In this document: in pieces, positions 17,387 to 26,177 of the stretch
Numbering within the stretch: the first letter of the stretch is position 1
How the letters are laid out: every line of letters begins with the position of its first letter
DNA from: CADCUY01 sp964242735
GTDB lineage: Bacteria > Actinomycetota > Actinomycetes > Actinomycetales > Quadrisphaeraceae
Direction of reading: 5' to 3'
Assembly (NCBI GenBank): GCA_964242735.1
Contig: CAXTAK010000006.1
Span: forward strand, 62,001 to 126,000
Length of the DNA: 64,000 bases
Notes under the pieces: generated by a model
Seen by the model: only the letters and a program-made list of their open reading frames with translations
Database searches by the model: none
What the model was told of the DNA's origin: nothing
Made by a program: the position numbers and the translations under genes

Positions 17387-17896
17387 TCAGGAGGTCGCTG
17401 CCTGGACGAAGGCGGTCCTGCCCCGGGCGCAGTCGTCGTCGTCCGTGGCGCCGGCGTGCTCGGCCGCCAGGTCCTGCTCGAGCCGCCGGTACGCGGCACG
17501 CAGGCCGGGTCCGGCGCGCAGTCGGTCGCGGGAGGCGATCGTGCGTGGGGCGACCGGCGACGCCGTCAGCCGCACGTGCAGGATCGCCGGCTGCGCCGGG
17601 TCGGTGGAGGTGGACAACCGCTCGGCCCACACCCACTGGGGCTCCGTGTCGCCGGGGGCGGGGACGTCGCGGGTGGCTCCCGGGGGGGTCGGATCGGCTG
17701 CCCGGGTGCGGCGCCCGTCCCAGCGGCGCCAGCGCGGCGTCCAGCGCCGTGGGCTCGGGCTCACCGGGACGGTGACCTGCAGGTCCACCGAGGCCCTGGC
17801 GGCCAAGCCGGGTACCGCGGTGGACCCGATGTGGTCGCACGCACCGACGCCCTCCAGCGGGGTCAGCGCCTGACGCAGCGCTGCCAGGCGGCGCAC
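17387..17896 (-). CDS. GrpB family protein, middle segment possibly out of frame
   Basis: The 169-residue protein shows HIGSTAVPGLAARASVDLQV, the hallmark of the GrpB/UPF0157 nucleotidyltransferase-like family, and ends with a family-typical helix, AAYRRLEQDLAAEHAG...FVQAA. Between about 17705 and 17750 the frame used is Arg/Trp-rich. The neighbouring frame reads GEPEPTALDAALAPLG, which fits the family better. Two compensating indels are likely, one of them near a run of seven G at 17682-17688. The reading frame is open throughout, but residues about 48-65 may not be correct. The biochemical role of GrpB proteins is poorly known; some have been linked to CoA or nucleotide chemistry. Confidence 0.65.
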   Translation of the reverse strand: MRRLAALRQALTPLEGVGACDHIGSTAVPGLAARASVDLQVTVPVSPSPRRWTPRWRRWDGRRTRAADPTPPGATRDVPAPGDTEPQWVWAERLSTSTDPAQPAILHVRLTASPVAPRTIASRDRLRAGPGLRAAYRRLEQDLAAEHAGATDDDDCARGRTAFVQAATS

Positions 17897-18573
17897 CGCG
17901 GGGGCCGCTCACCGCGGGTCGTGGCCACCAGGACCGCCGGGCCCGTGGGCACCGGGTCATGCCCCACACCGACGCCCCCGCTCGCACCACCCGGCGCGGA
18001 GGACCCAGCCGCTGGCGCCGGGTGCTCGCTGGCGAGGATGCTGCCGATCCACACGTCGACGCGCCGACCCCGTTCGACGAGCAGCCCGCGCGCGGTGCCC
18101 TCGAGCTGGAACCCGCACGCTCGCGCCACGCGCCAGGACGCCTCGTTGCCCACGTGGGCGCGCCAGTGCACCCCGGCCAGGGCGCACTCGGTGAAGCCGA
18201 AGGTGAGCACCAGGCGCAGCGACCGGCTCATGACCCCGCGCCCGCGGGCCCACGGGGCCAGGCCGAAGCCGACGTCGCCCCACGCCCCCTCCTCCAGGCG
18301 CAGGTCGATGCTGCCCGCGAAGCGCCCGTCGACCTCGATGGCGAAGGAGGCGGCGGTGCCCGCCGCCCACACCTGCTCGACGTGGCGCAGGAAGTCCTCC
18401 GCGTCGGCGCGGGTGTACGGCGCAGGCACGGTCGTCCACCGCTGCACCGCCTCGTCCTGGCACTGCTCGACGACGCCCTCCAGGTCGCCGGGGTGGTGGC
18501 GGCGCAGCAGCAGGTCAGCCCCGCCGCGCAGCACGGGGGCGGCGGGCAGGGCGACGCGGCGTTCGGCATCCAC
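17863..18573 (-). CDS. GNAT acetyltransferase (RimJ/RimL type)
   Basis: From GTG 18573 the 236-residue protein carries an Acetyltransf_3 domain. LLLRRHHPGDLEGVVEQCQD is the first strand and helix, then FAIEVDGRFAGSIDLRLEEG and the acetyl-CoA loop WARGRGVMSRSLRLVLTFGF. The last strand is HWRAHVGNEASWRVARACGF, with the Asn of the V-x-x-x-N-x-x-S motif. Relatives acetylate ribosomal protein N-termini or antibiotics; no substrate can be assigned. The C-terminal 60 residues (Pro/Gly/Ala-rich, to 17863) lie outside the domain and run 34 bp into the GrpB gene, so the true stop may have been lost by a frameshift. Confidence 0.75.
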   Translation of the reverse strand: MDAERRVALPAAPVLRGGADLLLRRHHPGDLEGVVEQCQDEAVQRWTTVPAPYTRADAEDFLRHVEQVWAAGTAASFAIEVDGRFAGSIDLRLEEGAWGDVGFGLAPWARGRGVMSRSLRLVLTFGFTECALAGVHWRAHVGNEASWRVARACGFQLEGTARGLLVERGRRVDVWIGSILASEHPAPAAGSSAPGGASGGVGVGHDPVPTGPAVLVATTRGERPPRCAAWQRCVRR

Positions 18574-18607
18574 CCCGAGATGATGACGGCCGGACGACGG
18601 GGCGCGC

Positions 18608-18820
18608 CTACCGCGGTGCGGCCCGGTGCTCGGCGAGCCGGGCGTGGTCGAAGGCGTGCGGGCCGTCGGCGTGCAGGGCGGGAAGGCCTCCCGCCAGTCG
18701 CGCCCGGTCCCCGCCGGCACCAGCCACTCGATCGTCGCGGGCAGCGCGCTGGCGCGCCTGGTGGGCGCGCCACGGCGTCGCGGGTGTCGACGCCCACCGG
18801 GCCGGTGGAAGCCCCCGCAC
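18608..18820 (-). pseudogene. Unrecognised gene remnant between two acetyltransferase genes
   Basis: The minus strand has a coherent codon bias over this stretch, but it is split between frames. One frame gives LPATIEWLVPAGTGRDWREAF, and the adjacent one continues with GLPALHADGPHAFDHARLAE to a stop at 18608. The combined piece is about 50 residues and does not match a family I can name. I read it as the end of a decayed gene. It may equally be non-coding. Confidence 0.2.
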
Positions 18821-18837
18821 CCGGCCGTCACTCCCGG

Positions 18838-18843
18838 TAATGT
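18838..18843 (+). promoter_or_regulatory. -10 hexamer TAATGT six bases before a GTG
   Basis: TAATGT (18838-18843) is followed by CGGGGA and then GTG 18850, which is leaderless spacing. The position supports GTG 18850 as the start. The purine-rich CGGGGA could alternatively serve as a ribosome-binding site for the second GTG at 18856. Confidence 0.5.
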
Positions 18844-18849
18844 CGGGGA

Positions 18850-19404
18850 GTGGACGTGCGGCTGCGGGTGCTCGACGAGCGCTCGCCGTGCGCGCTGCTG
18901 ACGGCGGTGGAGGAGCTGTCGGTGGCCCCGGACCAGGAGGACTTCGTGCTCCTGCCCCGCGTCACCCTGCCCGCGGCGCTCGACGACGCCGACCGCACCC
19001 CCTTCGCGGTGCTGGCGCGCGGCGACGGCGGCGAGGCAGTGGTCGGCTTCGGGGTGCTGGACCGGCAGGGCTACCTCGACCAGGTCCTCGACCAGCCCGA
19101 GCGCACCGTGCTGCTGCGCGCCTTCTGCATCGACGAGCGCCACCAGGGTCGCGGCTACGGCACGGGCGCCGCGCGCCGGGCACGCGCCCTGGGAGGGCGC
19201 GTCGCGCCGTCCGCCGACCTGGTGGTGCTGACGGTGAACACGGCGAACAGCGGTGCGCGCGCGGTGTACGCCCGCGCGGGCTTCGCCGACACCGGCGCCC
19301 GCTACACCGGCAGCTCGGGGGAGCAGTGGGTGATGGCCGCGACCGCAGTGCGCACGGCCCGGCCGCTGGCGGCTCAGCCGCGGGCCAGCGCCGGGAGCAC
19401 GTAG
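18850..19404 (+). CDS. GNAT family N-acetyltransferase
   Basis: The 184-residue protein has a single GNAT domain. Visible elements are FAVLARGDGGEAVVGFGVLD (strands 2-3), LLRAFCIDERHQGRGYGTGA with the acetyl-CoA-binding Q-G-R-G-Y-G loop, and VLTVNTANSGARAVYARAGF with the usual Asn and the Tyr in A-V-Y. It resembles the small aminoglycoside or polyamine acetyltransferase-like GNATs, but the substrate is unknown. Its last 31 bp overlap the convergent MOSC gene. A -10 hexamer at leaderless spacing precedes the chosen start. Confidence 0.82.
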   Translation: MDVRLRVLDERSPCALLTAVEELSVAPDQEDFVLLPRVTLPAALDDADRTPFAVLARGDGGEAVVGFGVLDRQGYLDQVLDQPERTVLLRAFCIDERHQGRGYGTGAARRARALGGRVAPSADLVVLTVNTANSGARAVYARAGFADTGARYTGSSGEQWVMAATAVRTARPLAAQPRASAGST

Positions 19405-20027
19405 TCCAGCAGCGCGTCCGCCAACCGCACCTCGCCGGCGTCCTGCGCGTCGAGCAGCGCCCGCGCGTCGGCTGCGCTCGGCTCGCGAAACCACCCGCCG
19501 ACGCTGACACCGTGCCCGGGGCGGTGCACCACGTCCACCGCGTCGCCCGCCGCGACGTCACCGACGGCCACCACCCGCAGGTACGCGCCGGGCAGGCCGC
19601 CCTGCGTGAAGCGCCGCACCCACCGCTGCTCCCCCAGGTAGCGCCCGAAGGTGGCGCACGGCGTGCGCGGCATGGTCACCTCCAGCAGCGGGCCGGTGCC
19701 CTGCGCACCCACCTGCCACCGCTCCCCGATGACCGCGCCGTCGACGTCGAGCCCGGCGGTGCGCAGGTTCTCCCCGAACAGCCCGGGCACCACCTCGCGG
19801 CGGAGCTCCGCGGCCCACACCTCGGCGGACTCCTGGGAGTACGCGTACACGGCCTTGTCGAGACCGCCGTGGTCCTTGCGGTCGGCGATGACGTCGGCGT
19901 ACAGGCCGTGGGCGCGCACGCGCACCGGGCCGTGCACGGGGCGCTTGTCGATGGCGGTGGTGCCCACGGTCCCGGCATCGGGCAGCAGGGCGTGGACGCG
20001 GCAGACGGCGAGGACCTCGGGCGGCAC
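19374..20027 (-). CDS. MOSC domain protein (YiiM-like)
   Basis: The 217-residue protein matches the YiiM/MOSC group, which is involved in molybdenum-cofactor sulfuration or in N-hydroxylated compound reduction. Blocks include TAIDKRPVHGPVRVRAHGLY, DHGGLDKAVYAYSQE with the conserved H-G-G-x-D-K-A, LFGENLRTAGLDVDGAVIGE, and TPCATFGRYLGE, which contains the invariant cofactor-binding Cys. GTG 20027 begins just before the first conserved strand. It diverges from the kinase gene with about 30 bp between starts, so promoters must overlap coding sequence or be very compact. Its 3' end overlaps the GNAT gene. Confidence 0.85.
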   Translation of the reverse strand: MPPEVLAVCRVHALLPDAGTVGTTAIDKRPVHGPVRVRAHGLYADVIADRKDHGGLDKAVYAYSQESAEVWAAELRREVVPGLFGENLRTAGLDVDGAVIGERWQVGAQGTGPLLEVTMPRTPCATFGRYLGEQRWVRRFTQGGLPGAYLRVVAVGDVAAGDAVDVVHRPGHGVSVGGWFREPSAADARALLDAQDAGEVRLADALLDYVLPALARG

Positions 20028-20058
20028 GCCCGCGATGATGGTGCACGTGGGCGCGACG

Positions 20059-20691
20059 ATGTCGGTGGACGAGCTGGTCGGGCGCGCTGCGGCGCTGGCG
20101 GCGCGCGCGGTCCCGGGGCGGCGCGCCCTGCTGGGCATCACCGGCGCCCCGGGCGCGGGCAAGTCGACGCTCGCCGCGCAGCTGGTGGCTGCGCTCGGCC
20201 CGGAGGTGGCGGCGGTGGCCCCGATGGACGGGTTCCACCTCGCGCAGTCCACCCTCGACGCGTGGGGGCGGGCGGGTCGCAAGGGCGCGCCCGACACCTT
20301 CGACGCCGCGGGGTACGCCGCGCTGCTGGTGCGGCTGCGCACCGCGGCCGACACGGTGCACGCCCCCCGCTTCGACCGGCACCTGGAGGAGCCGATCGGC
20401 TCGGCGATCCCCGTGCCGCCGGAGGTGCCCCTGGTGGTCACCGAGGGCAACTACCTGCTGCTCGGGGAGGCGCACGGGCCGCACTGGGCGCTGGCGCGGG
20501 CAGCGCTGGACGAGGTGTGGTTCGTCGAGCCGCCCGAGGAGCTGCGCCTGGAGCGCCTCGTGGCGCGGCACGTGGCCCACGGGCGCGACCCGGAGGCGGC
20601 GCTGGTGTGGGCCAGCGGCTCGGACCAGCGCAACGCCGAGCTGGTCGCCGCCGGCCGGCACCTGGCAGACCTGGTGGTGGCGCTGTCCTGA
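20059..20691 (+). CDS. Nucleoside/nucleotide kinase family protein (PanK/YggC/FrcK-like)
   Basis: The protein is 210 residues from ATG 20059 (ATGs at 20035 and 20038 are also in frame). The P-loop GITGAPGAGKSTLAAQLVAA lies in the first 50 residues, followed by MDGFHLAQSTLDAWGRAGRK. The latter is the Asp-Gly-Phe-His substrate motif of the uridine kinase/pantothenate kinase/fructose-transport kinase group. PRFDRHLEEPIGSAIPVPPE and VVTEGNYLLL complete the fold. It probably phosphorylates a small alcohol, sugar or nucleoside; the exact substrate cannot be told. No strong ribosome-binding site is seen. Confidence 0.82.
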   Translation: MSVDELVGRAAALAARAVPGRRALLGITGAPGAGKSTLAAQLVAALGPEVAAVAPMDGFHLAQSTLDAWGRAGRKGAPDTFDAAGYAALLVRLRTAADTVHAPRFDRHLEEPIGSAIPVPPEVPLVVTEGNYLLLGEAHGPHWALARAALDEVWFVEPPEELRLERLVARHVAHGRDPEAALVWASGSDQRNAELVAAGRHLADLVVALS

Positions 20692-20934
20692 GTGACGGCC
20701 GCCTGCCCGCGCGCGGCATCCCCGCACCGACCCAGCAGCCCTCCGTCGCAAGCTCGGCACTCCTCCTACGGCATCGGCATCAGCGCGGCCCTCAACGGCC
20801 TGGTCCGTCGTGGACTGGCGCCGCAGGAGGAGCGGCAGGCCTTCGTGCAGCGCACGCACCGGATGGGGATGCGCGTCGATGTGCGCAACGTCGCCGAGGT
20901 GCTCGACACCCTCGACGCGGCTTCGGAGCACTGA
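20692..20934 (+). pseudogene. VapB-type antitoxin, N-terminus lost
   Basis: The frame starting at GTG 20692 directly abuts the kinase stop. Only the C-terminal part is family-like: ISAALNGLVRRGLAPQEERQ, then RMGMRVDVRNVAEVLDTLDA, the toxin-neutralising tail of VapB antitoxins. The first 27 residues are Pro/Ser-rich and replace the beta strand and first helix that would bind DNA. No other frame supplies the missing piece. It is therefore a truncated remnant that may still bind toxin but is not expected to autoregulate. Confidence 0.55.
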
Positions 20935-20938
20935 GCGG

Positions 20939-21202
20939 GTGCTCGTCGACGCGAACGTCCTGCTCTACGCCGTGGACCGGGCGAGCCCCTTCCACGGCGG
21001 TGCCCGCGACCGGCTGGAGCGACACCTGAACGGCACCACGCGCATCGGGCTCCCGTGGCCGTCCCTGACCGCCTTCGTGCGGATCAGCACGCACCCGCGG
21101 GTGTTCACCGACCCGCTCACCACCACGCAGGCGTGGCAGCAGGTCACCGACTTCGCCCGCTTCACCGGTGATCTGACCTGGATCGACCCGCTCGCCGGCT
21201 GA
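20939..21202 (+). pseudogene. VapC-type PIN-domain toxin with internal deletion
   Basis: The 87-residue frame starts at GTG 20939, five bases past the antitoxin stop. It opens with VLVDANVLLYAVDRASPFHG, including the first catalytic Asp of PIN-domain ribonucleases, and has the family block GLPWPSLTAFVRISTHPRVF. After TTTQAWQQVTD it jumps straight to FARFTGDLTWIDPLAG, which is normally the very end of the protein. About 50 residues holding the remaining acidic metal ligands (normally in helices before the final S-A-D-T-D-F segment) are absent. The deletion keeps frame. The protein cannot form a complete PIN active site. Confidence 0.65.
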
Positions 21203-21241
21203 GGCCCGCGACCCGCAGCGACCGGCTGGGAGACGCCGCGG

Positions 21242-23134
21242 TCAGCGGGCCTTCGCGTCGCCCTTGCTCGCGGTGCCACCGGCCCCGTCGCTGGAGAGCG
21301 CGGCGATGAACGCCTCCTGCGGCACCTCGACGCGCCCCACCATCTTCATCCGCTTCTTGCCCTCCTTCTGCTTCTCCAGCAGCTTGCGCTTGCGGGTGAT
21401 GTCACCGCCGTAGCACTTCGCCAGCACGTCCTTGCGGATGGCGCGCACCGTCTCGCGGGCGATGACCCGGGCGCCGATCGCGGCCTGCACGGGCACCTCG
21501 AACTGCTGGCGCGGGATGAGGTCCTTCAGCTTGCCGGCCATCATCAGCCCGTACGAGTACGCCTTGTCCTTGTGCACGATGGCGCTGAACGCGTCCACGG
21601 CCTCGCCCTGCAGCAGGATGTCCACCTTCACGAGGTCGGCCACCTGCTCGCCGTCGAGGTCGTAGTCGAAGCTGGCGTACCCCTTGGTGCGCGACTTCAG
21701 GTGGTCGAAGAAGTCGAAGACGATCTCGGCCATCGGCAGGGTGTAGCGCATCTCCACGCGCTCGGGGGAGAGGTAGTCCATGCCGAGCAGCTCACCGCGG
21801 CGCTGCTGGCACAGCTCCATCACGGTGCCGATGAACTCCGCCGGGGTGAGCACCGTGGCCTTCACCACCGGCTCGCGCACCGCGGCGACCTTGCCGGTGG
21901 GGTACTCGCTGGGGTTGGTCACCGTGACGTCGCGCCCGTCGTCCAGCGTCACCTCGTAGACCACCGACGGGGCGGTGGCGATCAGGTCGAGGTCGAACTC
22001 GCGCTCGAGGCGGTCGCGGGTGATCTCCAGGTGCAGCAGGCCCAGGAAGCCGCACCGGTAGCCGAAGCCCAGCGCCACGGAGGTCTCCGGCTCGAACGTC
22101 AGCGCGGCGTCGTTGAGCTTCAGGCGGTCGAGGGCGTCGCGCAGCAGCGGGTAGTCGGACCCGTCGATGGGGAACAGCCCGGAGAAGACCATCGGCTTGG
22201 GGTCCTCGTACTCCCCCGCGGTGACCTCCGAGGGGCGCGCCGCGTTGGTCACCGTGTCGCCGACGCGGGACTGGCGCACGTCCTTCACCCCAGTGATGAG
22301 GTAGCCCACCTCCCCGACGCCCAGCCCGCCGCTCGGCACCGGTTCGGGTGAGCTGACGCCGATCTCGAGCAGCTCGTGGGTGGCCCGCGTCGACATCATG
22401 ATGATCTTCTCGCGCGGGCTGAGCCGGCCGTCGACGACGCGCACGTACGTGACCACGCCGCGGTAGGTGTCGTAGACGGAGTCGAAGATCATCGCCCGGG
22501 TGGGGGCGTTCGGGTCACCGACCGGGGCCGGCACGACGTCGACGATGCGGTCGAGGAGCTCGGGCACCCCCACCCCGGTCTTGCCCGAGACCCGCAGCAC
22601 CTCGTCCGGCTCGCAGCCCACCAGGGACGCCAGCTCCTCGGCGTAGCGCTCCGGCTGGGCGGCGGGCAGGTCGATCTTGTTCAGCACCGGCACGATCGCC
22701 AGGTCGTTGCCCATGGCCAGGTACAGGTTGGCCAGGGTCTGCGCCTCGATGCCCTGCGCGGCGTCCACCAGCAGCACCGCGCCCTCGCACGCGGCGAGGC
22801 TCCGGGAGACCTCGTAGGTGAAGTCCACGTGCCCCGGGGTGTCGATCATGTTCAGCGAGTGGGCGGTGCCGTCGGGGCCGCCGACCCCCCAGGGCATGCG
22901 GACGGCCTGGCTCTTGATGGTGATGCCGCGCTCGCGCTCGATGTCCATGCGGTCGAGGTACTGCGCGCGCATCGCCCGCGCGTCGACCACCCCGGTGACC
23001 TGCAGCATGCGGTCCGCCAGCGTGGACTTGCCGTGGTCGATGTGGGCGATGATGCAGAAGTTGCGGATCCGCTCCGGGTCGGTGGCGCCGGGGGCGAGCT
23101 CGGCGGCGGTGGTCAGGAGGGGTACGGCGGGCAC
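21242..23134 (-). CDS. lepA: Elongation factor 4 (back-translocase LepA)
   Basis: The 630-residue ribosome-associated GTPase contains AHIDHGKSTLADRM (P-loop near 30-43), DTPGHVDFTYEVSRSL, NKIDLP, and the LepA-specific C-terminal domain with Lys/Arg-rich CYGGDITRKRKLLEKQKEGK. That C-terminal block distinguishes it from EF-G. Length is normal apart from a short tail (ALSSDGAGGTASKGDAKAR). GTG 23134 is preceded by GGGAG at a suitable distance. The damaged VapBC pair is convergent with it, and the amidase gene is divergent. Confidence 0.97.
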   Translation of the reverse strand: MPAVPLLTTAAELAPGATDPERIRNFCIIAHIDHGKSTLADRMLQVTGVVDARAMRAQYLDRMDIERERGITIKSQAVRMPWGVGGPDGTAHSLNMIDTPGHVDFTYEVSRSLAACEGAVLLVDAAQGIEAQTLANLYLAMGNDLAIVPVLNKIDLPAAQPERYAEELASLVGCEPDEVLRVSGKTGVGVPELLDRIVDVVPAPVGDPNAPTRAMIFDSVYDTYRGVVTYVRVVDGRLSPREKIIMMSTRATHELLEIGVSSPEPVPSGGLGVGEVGYLITGVKDVRQSRVGDTVTNAARPSEVTAGEYEDPKPMVFSGLFPIDGSDYPLLRDALDRLKLNDAALTFEPETSVALGFGYRCGFLGLLHLEITRDRLEREFDLDLIATAPSVVYEVTLDDGRDVTVTNPSEYPTGKVAAVREPVVKATVLTPAEFIGTVMELCQQRRGELLGMDYLSPERVEMRYTLPMAEIVFDFFDHLKSRTKGYASFDYDLDGEQVADLVKVDILLQGEAVDAFSAIVHKDKAYSYGLMMAGKLKDLIPRQQFEVPVQAAIGARVIARETVRAIRKDVLAKCYGGDITRKRKLLEKQKEGKKRMKMVGRVEVPQEAFIAALSSDGAGGTASKGDAKAR

Positions 23135-23329
23135 CGCTCATGCTCCCACGGGGGTGGCCGCCGCGGTCCGGGGACGCGGGGCCCCTCCCCGGGGACGCAC
23201 GAGGGGTCGCGGGGTCTCCGGACGGCGGACGAGCCGGGCCGGGCACGGATGTGCACCGTGAGCCCCCACGCAGGGCGAGTCGGACATACCGTGACGCACC
23301 GTTCACGACACCGCTGTCCGGAGGACCCC

Positions 23330-25021
23330 ATGCACCCCAGCACCCGCCGTCCCGCACGCCCGGCGCGAGCGAGCGTCATCGCCGCCGCGACCCTCGCCGG
23401 CACGGTGCTGCTCCCCGGCGCCGCGGGGGCCTCCACCGCCGCGCCCGCCTCCCCGGCAGCGCGCCAGGCCTCCCCCGGCACCCTGCCGATCCGCGGGCTG
23501 GACCTCGACGCGATCACCATCCCCGAGCTGCAGGAGCGGATGGACGACGGCGACCTGACCGCCGTCCAGCTCACCCGGGCGTACCTGGAGCGCATCGACG
23601 AGGTCAACGACGACGTCGGCGCGGTGCTCGCCGTCAACCCAGGTGCCCTCGACGAGGCGGCCGCCAGCGACGAGGTGCGGGCCGGCGACGGCGCGCGCGG
23701 CGCGCTGGAGGGCATCCCGGTGCTGCTGAAGGACAACGTCGACACCGAGGACATGCCGACCACCGCCGGATCCCGGGCCATGCTGCGCAGCGAGCCGGAC
23801 GACGCCACCATCACGCGCGAGCTCCGCGACGCCGGCGCGGTGATCATCGGCAAGGCCAACCTGTCGGAGTGGGCCAACTTCCGCGGGAACGACAGCACCA
23901 GCGGCTGGAGCGGTGTGGGCGGGCAGACGGCGAACCCCTACGTCCTCGACCGCAACCCCTGCGGGTCCTCCTCCGGCTCGGGCGCCGGTGTCGCGGCGTC
24001 CCTGGCACAGGTGGCGATCGGCACGGAGACCGACGGCTCGATCGTCTGCCCCGCCGGCGCCAACGGCGTCGTCGGGCACAAGCCCACCCTCGGGCTGGTG
24101 AGCCGCACCGGCATCATCCCGATCTCCGCAGACCAGGACACCGCCGGCCCGATGGCCCGCCACGCGATCGACGCCGCACTGACCCTCGAGGTCATCGCCG
24201 GGGAGGACGAGGACGACGCCGCGACCGCGGAGATCCCCGAGGACCAGGTCACCGACTACGCCGGGGCCCTGGACGCCGAGGCGCTCGACGGCGCTCGGAT
24301 CGGGGTGTGGACGCTGAGCGCGGAGGAGTCCACCGCGGTCGAGGACGACACCGAGGCCGTGTACGCCGCCGCCGTCGCCTCCATCGAGGCCGCCGGCGCC
24401 ACCGCCGTCCCGCTGCAGCTCGCCTACCAGGCCGAGATCGGTGAGGTGGAGCTCCCCGCGCTGGTCTCGGAGTTCGGGCGCGACCTCACCGCCTACCTCG
24501 AGGCCACGCCGGGTGACCACCCGAAGGACCTGGCCGGGGTCGTCGCGTTCAACGCCGACGACCCCGTGGAGCTGGCGTACTTCGGCCAGGAGCTGCTCGA
24601 GCAGTCCGCCGCCGCGGCCCTGCCCGTGGACGACGCGGTGGTGCGCGAGCAGCGGGCGACGGCGCAGCGCCTGGCCCGCGCCTCCATCGACGAGGCCCTG
24701 GCCCAGGGTCCCGCGCCCGAGGACGACCTCGACGCGATCGTGGCCCTCACCGGCACGCCGGCGTGGAAGACCCGCTACCAGAGCCTGGACGGAGAGGCCG
24801 ACCGGTTCCTCTACGCCACCTCCACCCCCGCTGCGGTGGCCGGCTACCCCAACGTCTCCGTGCCCGCGGGCTTCGCCGGGCCACGAGGCGCGCTGCCGGT
24901 CGGCATCTCCTTCATCGGGGCGCGGTGGGACGACGCGGACGTGCTGGGCCTGGCGTACGCCTTCGAGTCCGAGACCCACGCCCGCCGGGCACCCGGGTAC
25001 CTGCCGACCGTCGGGGAGTAG
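23330..25021 (+). CDS. Secreted amidase-signature family hydrolase
   Basis: This is a 563-residue enzyme with an N-terminal signal peptide (Arg-rich n-region, then VIAAATLAGTVLLPGAAGAS). The amidase-signature triad is visible: Lys134 in VLLKDNVDTE, cis-Ser near 213 in CGSSSGSGAG, and nucleophile Ser237 in ETDGSIVCPA. The fold is complete to PVGISFIGARWDDADVLGLA. Such exported amidases hydrolyse amide bonds in small molecules or peptides; the substrate is unknown. ATG 23330 has a good GGAGG site four bases upstream. There is no sign of an operon partner. Confidence 0.92.
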   Translation: MHPSTRRPARPARASVIAAATLAGTVLLPGAAGASTAAPASPAARQASPGTLPIRGLDLDAITIPELQERMDDGDLTAVQLTRAYLERIDEVNDDVGAVLAVNPGALDEAAASDEVRAGDGARGALEGIPVLLKDNVDTEDMPTTAGSRAMLRSEPDDATITRELRDAGAVIIGKANLSEWANFRGNDSTSGWSGVGGQTANPYVLDRNPCGSSSGSGAGVAASLAQVAIGTETDGSIVCPAGANGVVGHKPTLGLVSRTGIIPISADQDTAGPMARHAIDAALTLEVIAGEDEDDAATAEIPEDQVTDYAGALDAEALDGARIGVWTLSAEESTAVEDDTEAVYAAAVASIEAAGATAVPLQLAYQAEIGEVELPALVSEFGRDLTAYLEATPGDHPKDLAGVVAFNADDPVELAYFGQELLEQSAAAALPVDDAVVREQRATAQRLARASIDEALAQGPAPEDDLDAIVALTGTPAWKTRYQSLDGEADRFLYATSTPAAVAGYPNVSVPAGFAGPRGALPVGISFIGARWDDADVLGLAYAFESETHARRAPGYLPTVGE

Positions 25022-25829
25022 GCCCGCACCAGCACTGGCGTCCGGGTGGTGCACCGCCCTCGCAGCCGCACGTGGAGCGGGCTGCGCGCGCCGGTGCGGG
25101 TCGCCGTCGAGGACCTGCTGGGTGCTCGTGCGGTGGCGTGGTCGTCGTTCCGGGCGGCTCCGCCGGTACCGGGGACGTCGTCACCCCCGCCGACTCGCGG
25201 CGCGCGTGAGGTCCGCCGACCGGGCGCAGGCTCCGGTCCCGGCAGCGCTGCACCGCGCGGGGGCCGGCGTCCTCGGGTCGCTGCCCGCGGCGCCGCGGCT
25301 GCTGGGCCACCCAGACCGGCCCGACGCGGTCGAGCACGTCGACGGCGGGCAGGTCCTGCACCGTGGACGCCGCGGGACCTGGCCGCGGCGCAGGACGCGC
25401 TCGACCGCCTCGGGCGGGCGGCGAGCCCGTGGCGTTCGACGCGCTGCCGGTGGTGCTCAGCGGCTGGGTGCACGCGGGGCTGGACCCCGAGCGGGGCCTC
25501 GAGGAGTCGCCGGCGCTGCGGGCGGCGCCGACCCACCCGACCTGCACGGGACGCGGGCCTTCCAGCGCGCACGGGGCACAGCGGCCCTGGTGCGGCTGCG
25601 CCGCCGGACGCCGCACCTGGCGTGACGGGTAGATCCGCTCCGGGGACGCAGGCCCCCCACCTTCAGGCGCAGCGCGGGGCGCAGCGTCCCCGGTCGAGGA
25701 CGGGAGGCCCCAGCGCCGTCCTGGTAGCCTCAGAGCTCGCGCGAGGCCCCGGGTCATCCCGGTGGAGCGCCTGCGCACCAGCTCCGAACAGCAGCCAGCA
25801 TCCCCGGACCCGAGGCAGGACGAACCCGC
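25022..25829. other. 808 bp without an intact gene; degraded coding remnant
   Basis: The plus strand keeps coding-like composition over about 25200-25625 but is broken between frames. One frame gives DRAQAPVPAALHRAGAGVLG and PAAPRLLGHPDRPDAVEHV. Another gives EPVAFDALPVVLSGWVHAGL and DPERGLEESPALRA. A third gives DLHGTRAFQRARGTAALVRL ending at 25625. Together they look like the C-terminal part of one protein of a family I do not recognise, broken by at least two frameshifts. The last 200 bp before rpsT look non-coding and probably hold its promoter, but I could not pick out convincing hexamers. Confidence 0.35.
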
Positions 25830-26096
25830 GTGGCGAACATCAAGTCCCAGATCAAGCGCATCGCGACCAACGAGAAGGCGCGGCTGCGCAACAACTCGGT
25901 GAAGTCCGAGCTGCGCACCCTGGTTCGCCAGGTGCGCACGGCCGTAGCGACCGGTGACGCCGAGAAGGGCGCGCTGGCACTGCGCGCCGCCTCGCGCAAG
26001 CTCGACAAGGCCGTCTCCAAGGGCGTCATCCACAAGAACCAGGCCGCGAACCGCAAGTCCGCGCTGGCCAAGCAGGTCGCCGGGCTCCAGGGCTGA
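25830..26096 (+). CDS. rpsT: 30S ribosomal protein S20
   Basis: This 88-residue basic protein is unmistakable from MANIKSQIKRIATNEKARLR at the start and SKGVIHKNQAANRKSALAKQ near the end. S20 binds 16S rRNA early in 30S assembly. The start is GTG 25830, with a weak AGGCAGGA element upstream. As in most actinobacteria it is convergent with holA, whose stop lies 81 bp downstream. Confidence 0.97.
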   Translation: MANIKSQIKRIATNEKARLRNNSVKSELRTLVRQVRTAVATGDAEKGALALRAASRKLDKAVSKGVIHKNQAANRKSALAKQVAGLQG

Positions 26097-26177
26097 TCCG
26101 ACCCACCCCGCGCACCACCGGCTCCCCGCACGGGCCCACCTCACCGGCCGCACCCCACCGGTGGTCCGCCGCACCCC

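Noticed and set aside
17682..17688. Treating the G7 run in the GrpB gene as a phase-variation switch
   Set aside because: The frame is open through the run and a second compensating shift lies about 50 bases away, so an old indel pair or a sequencing error explains it better.
25640..25829. tRNA gene in the gap before rpsT
   Set aside because: No cloverleaf arms or T-loop GTTCGA-type sequence with matching acceptor ends were found here or in the other intergenic stretches.
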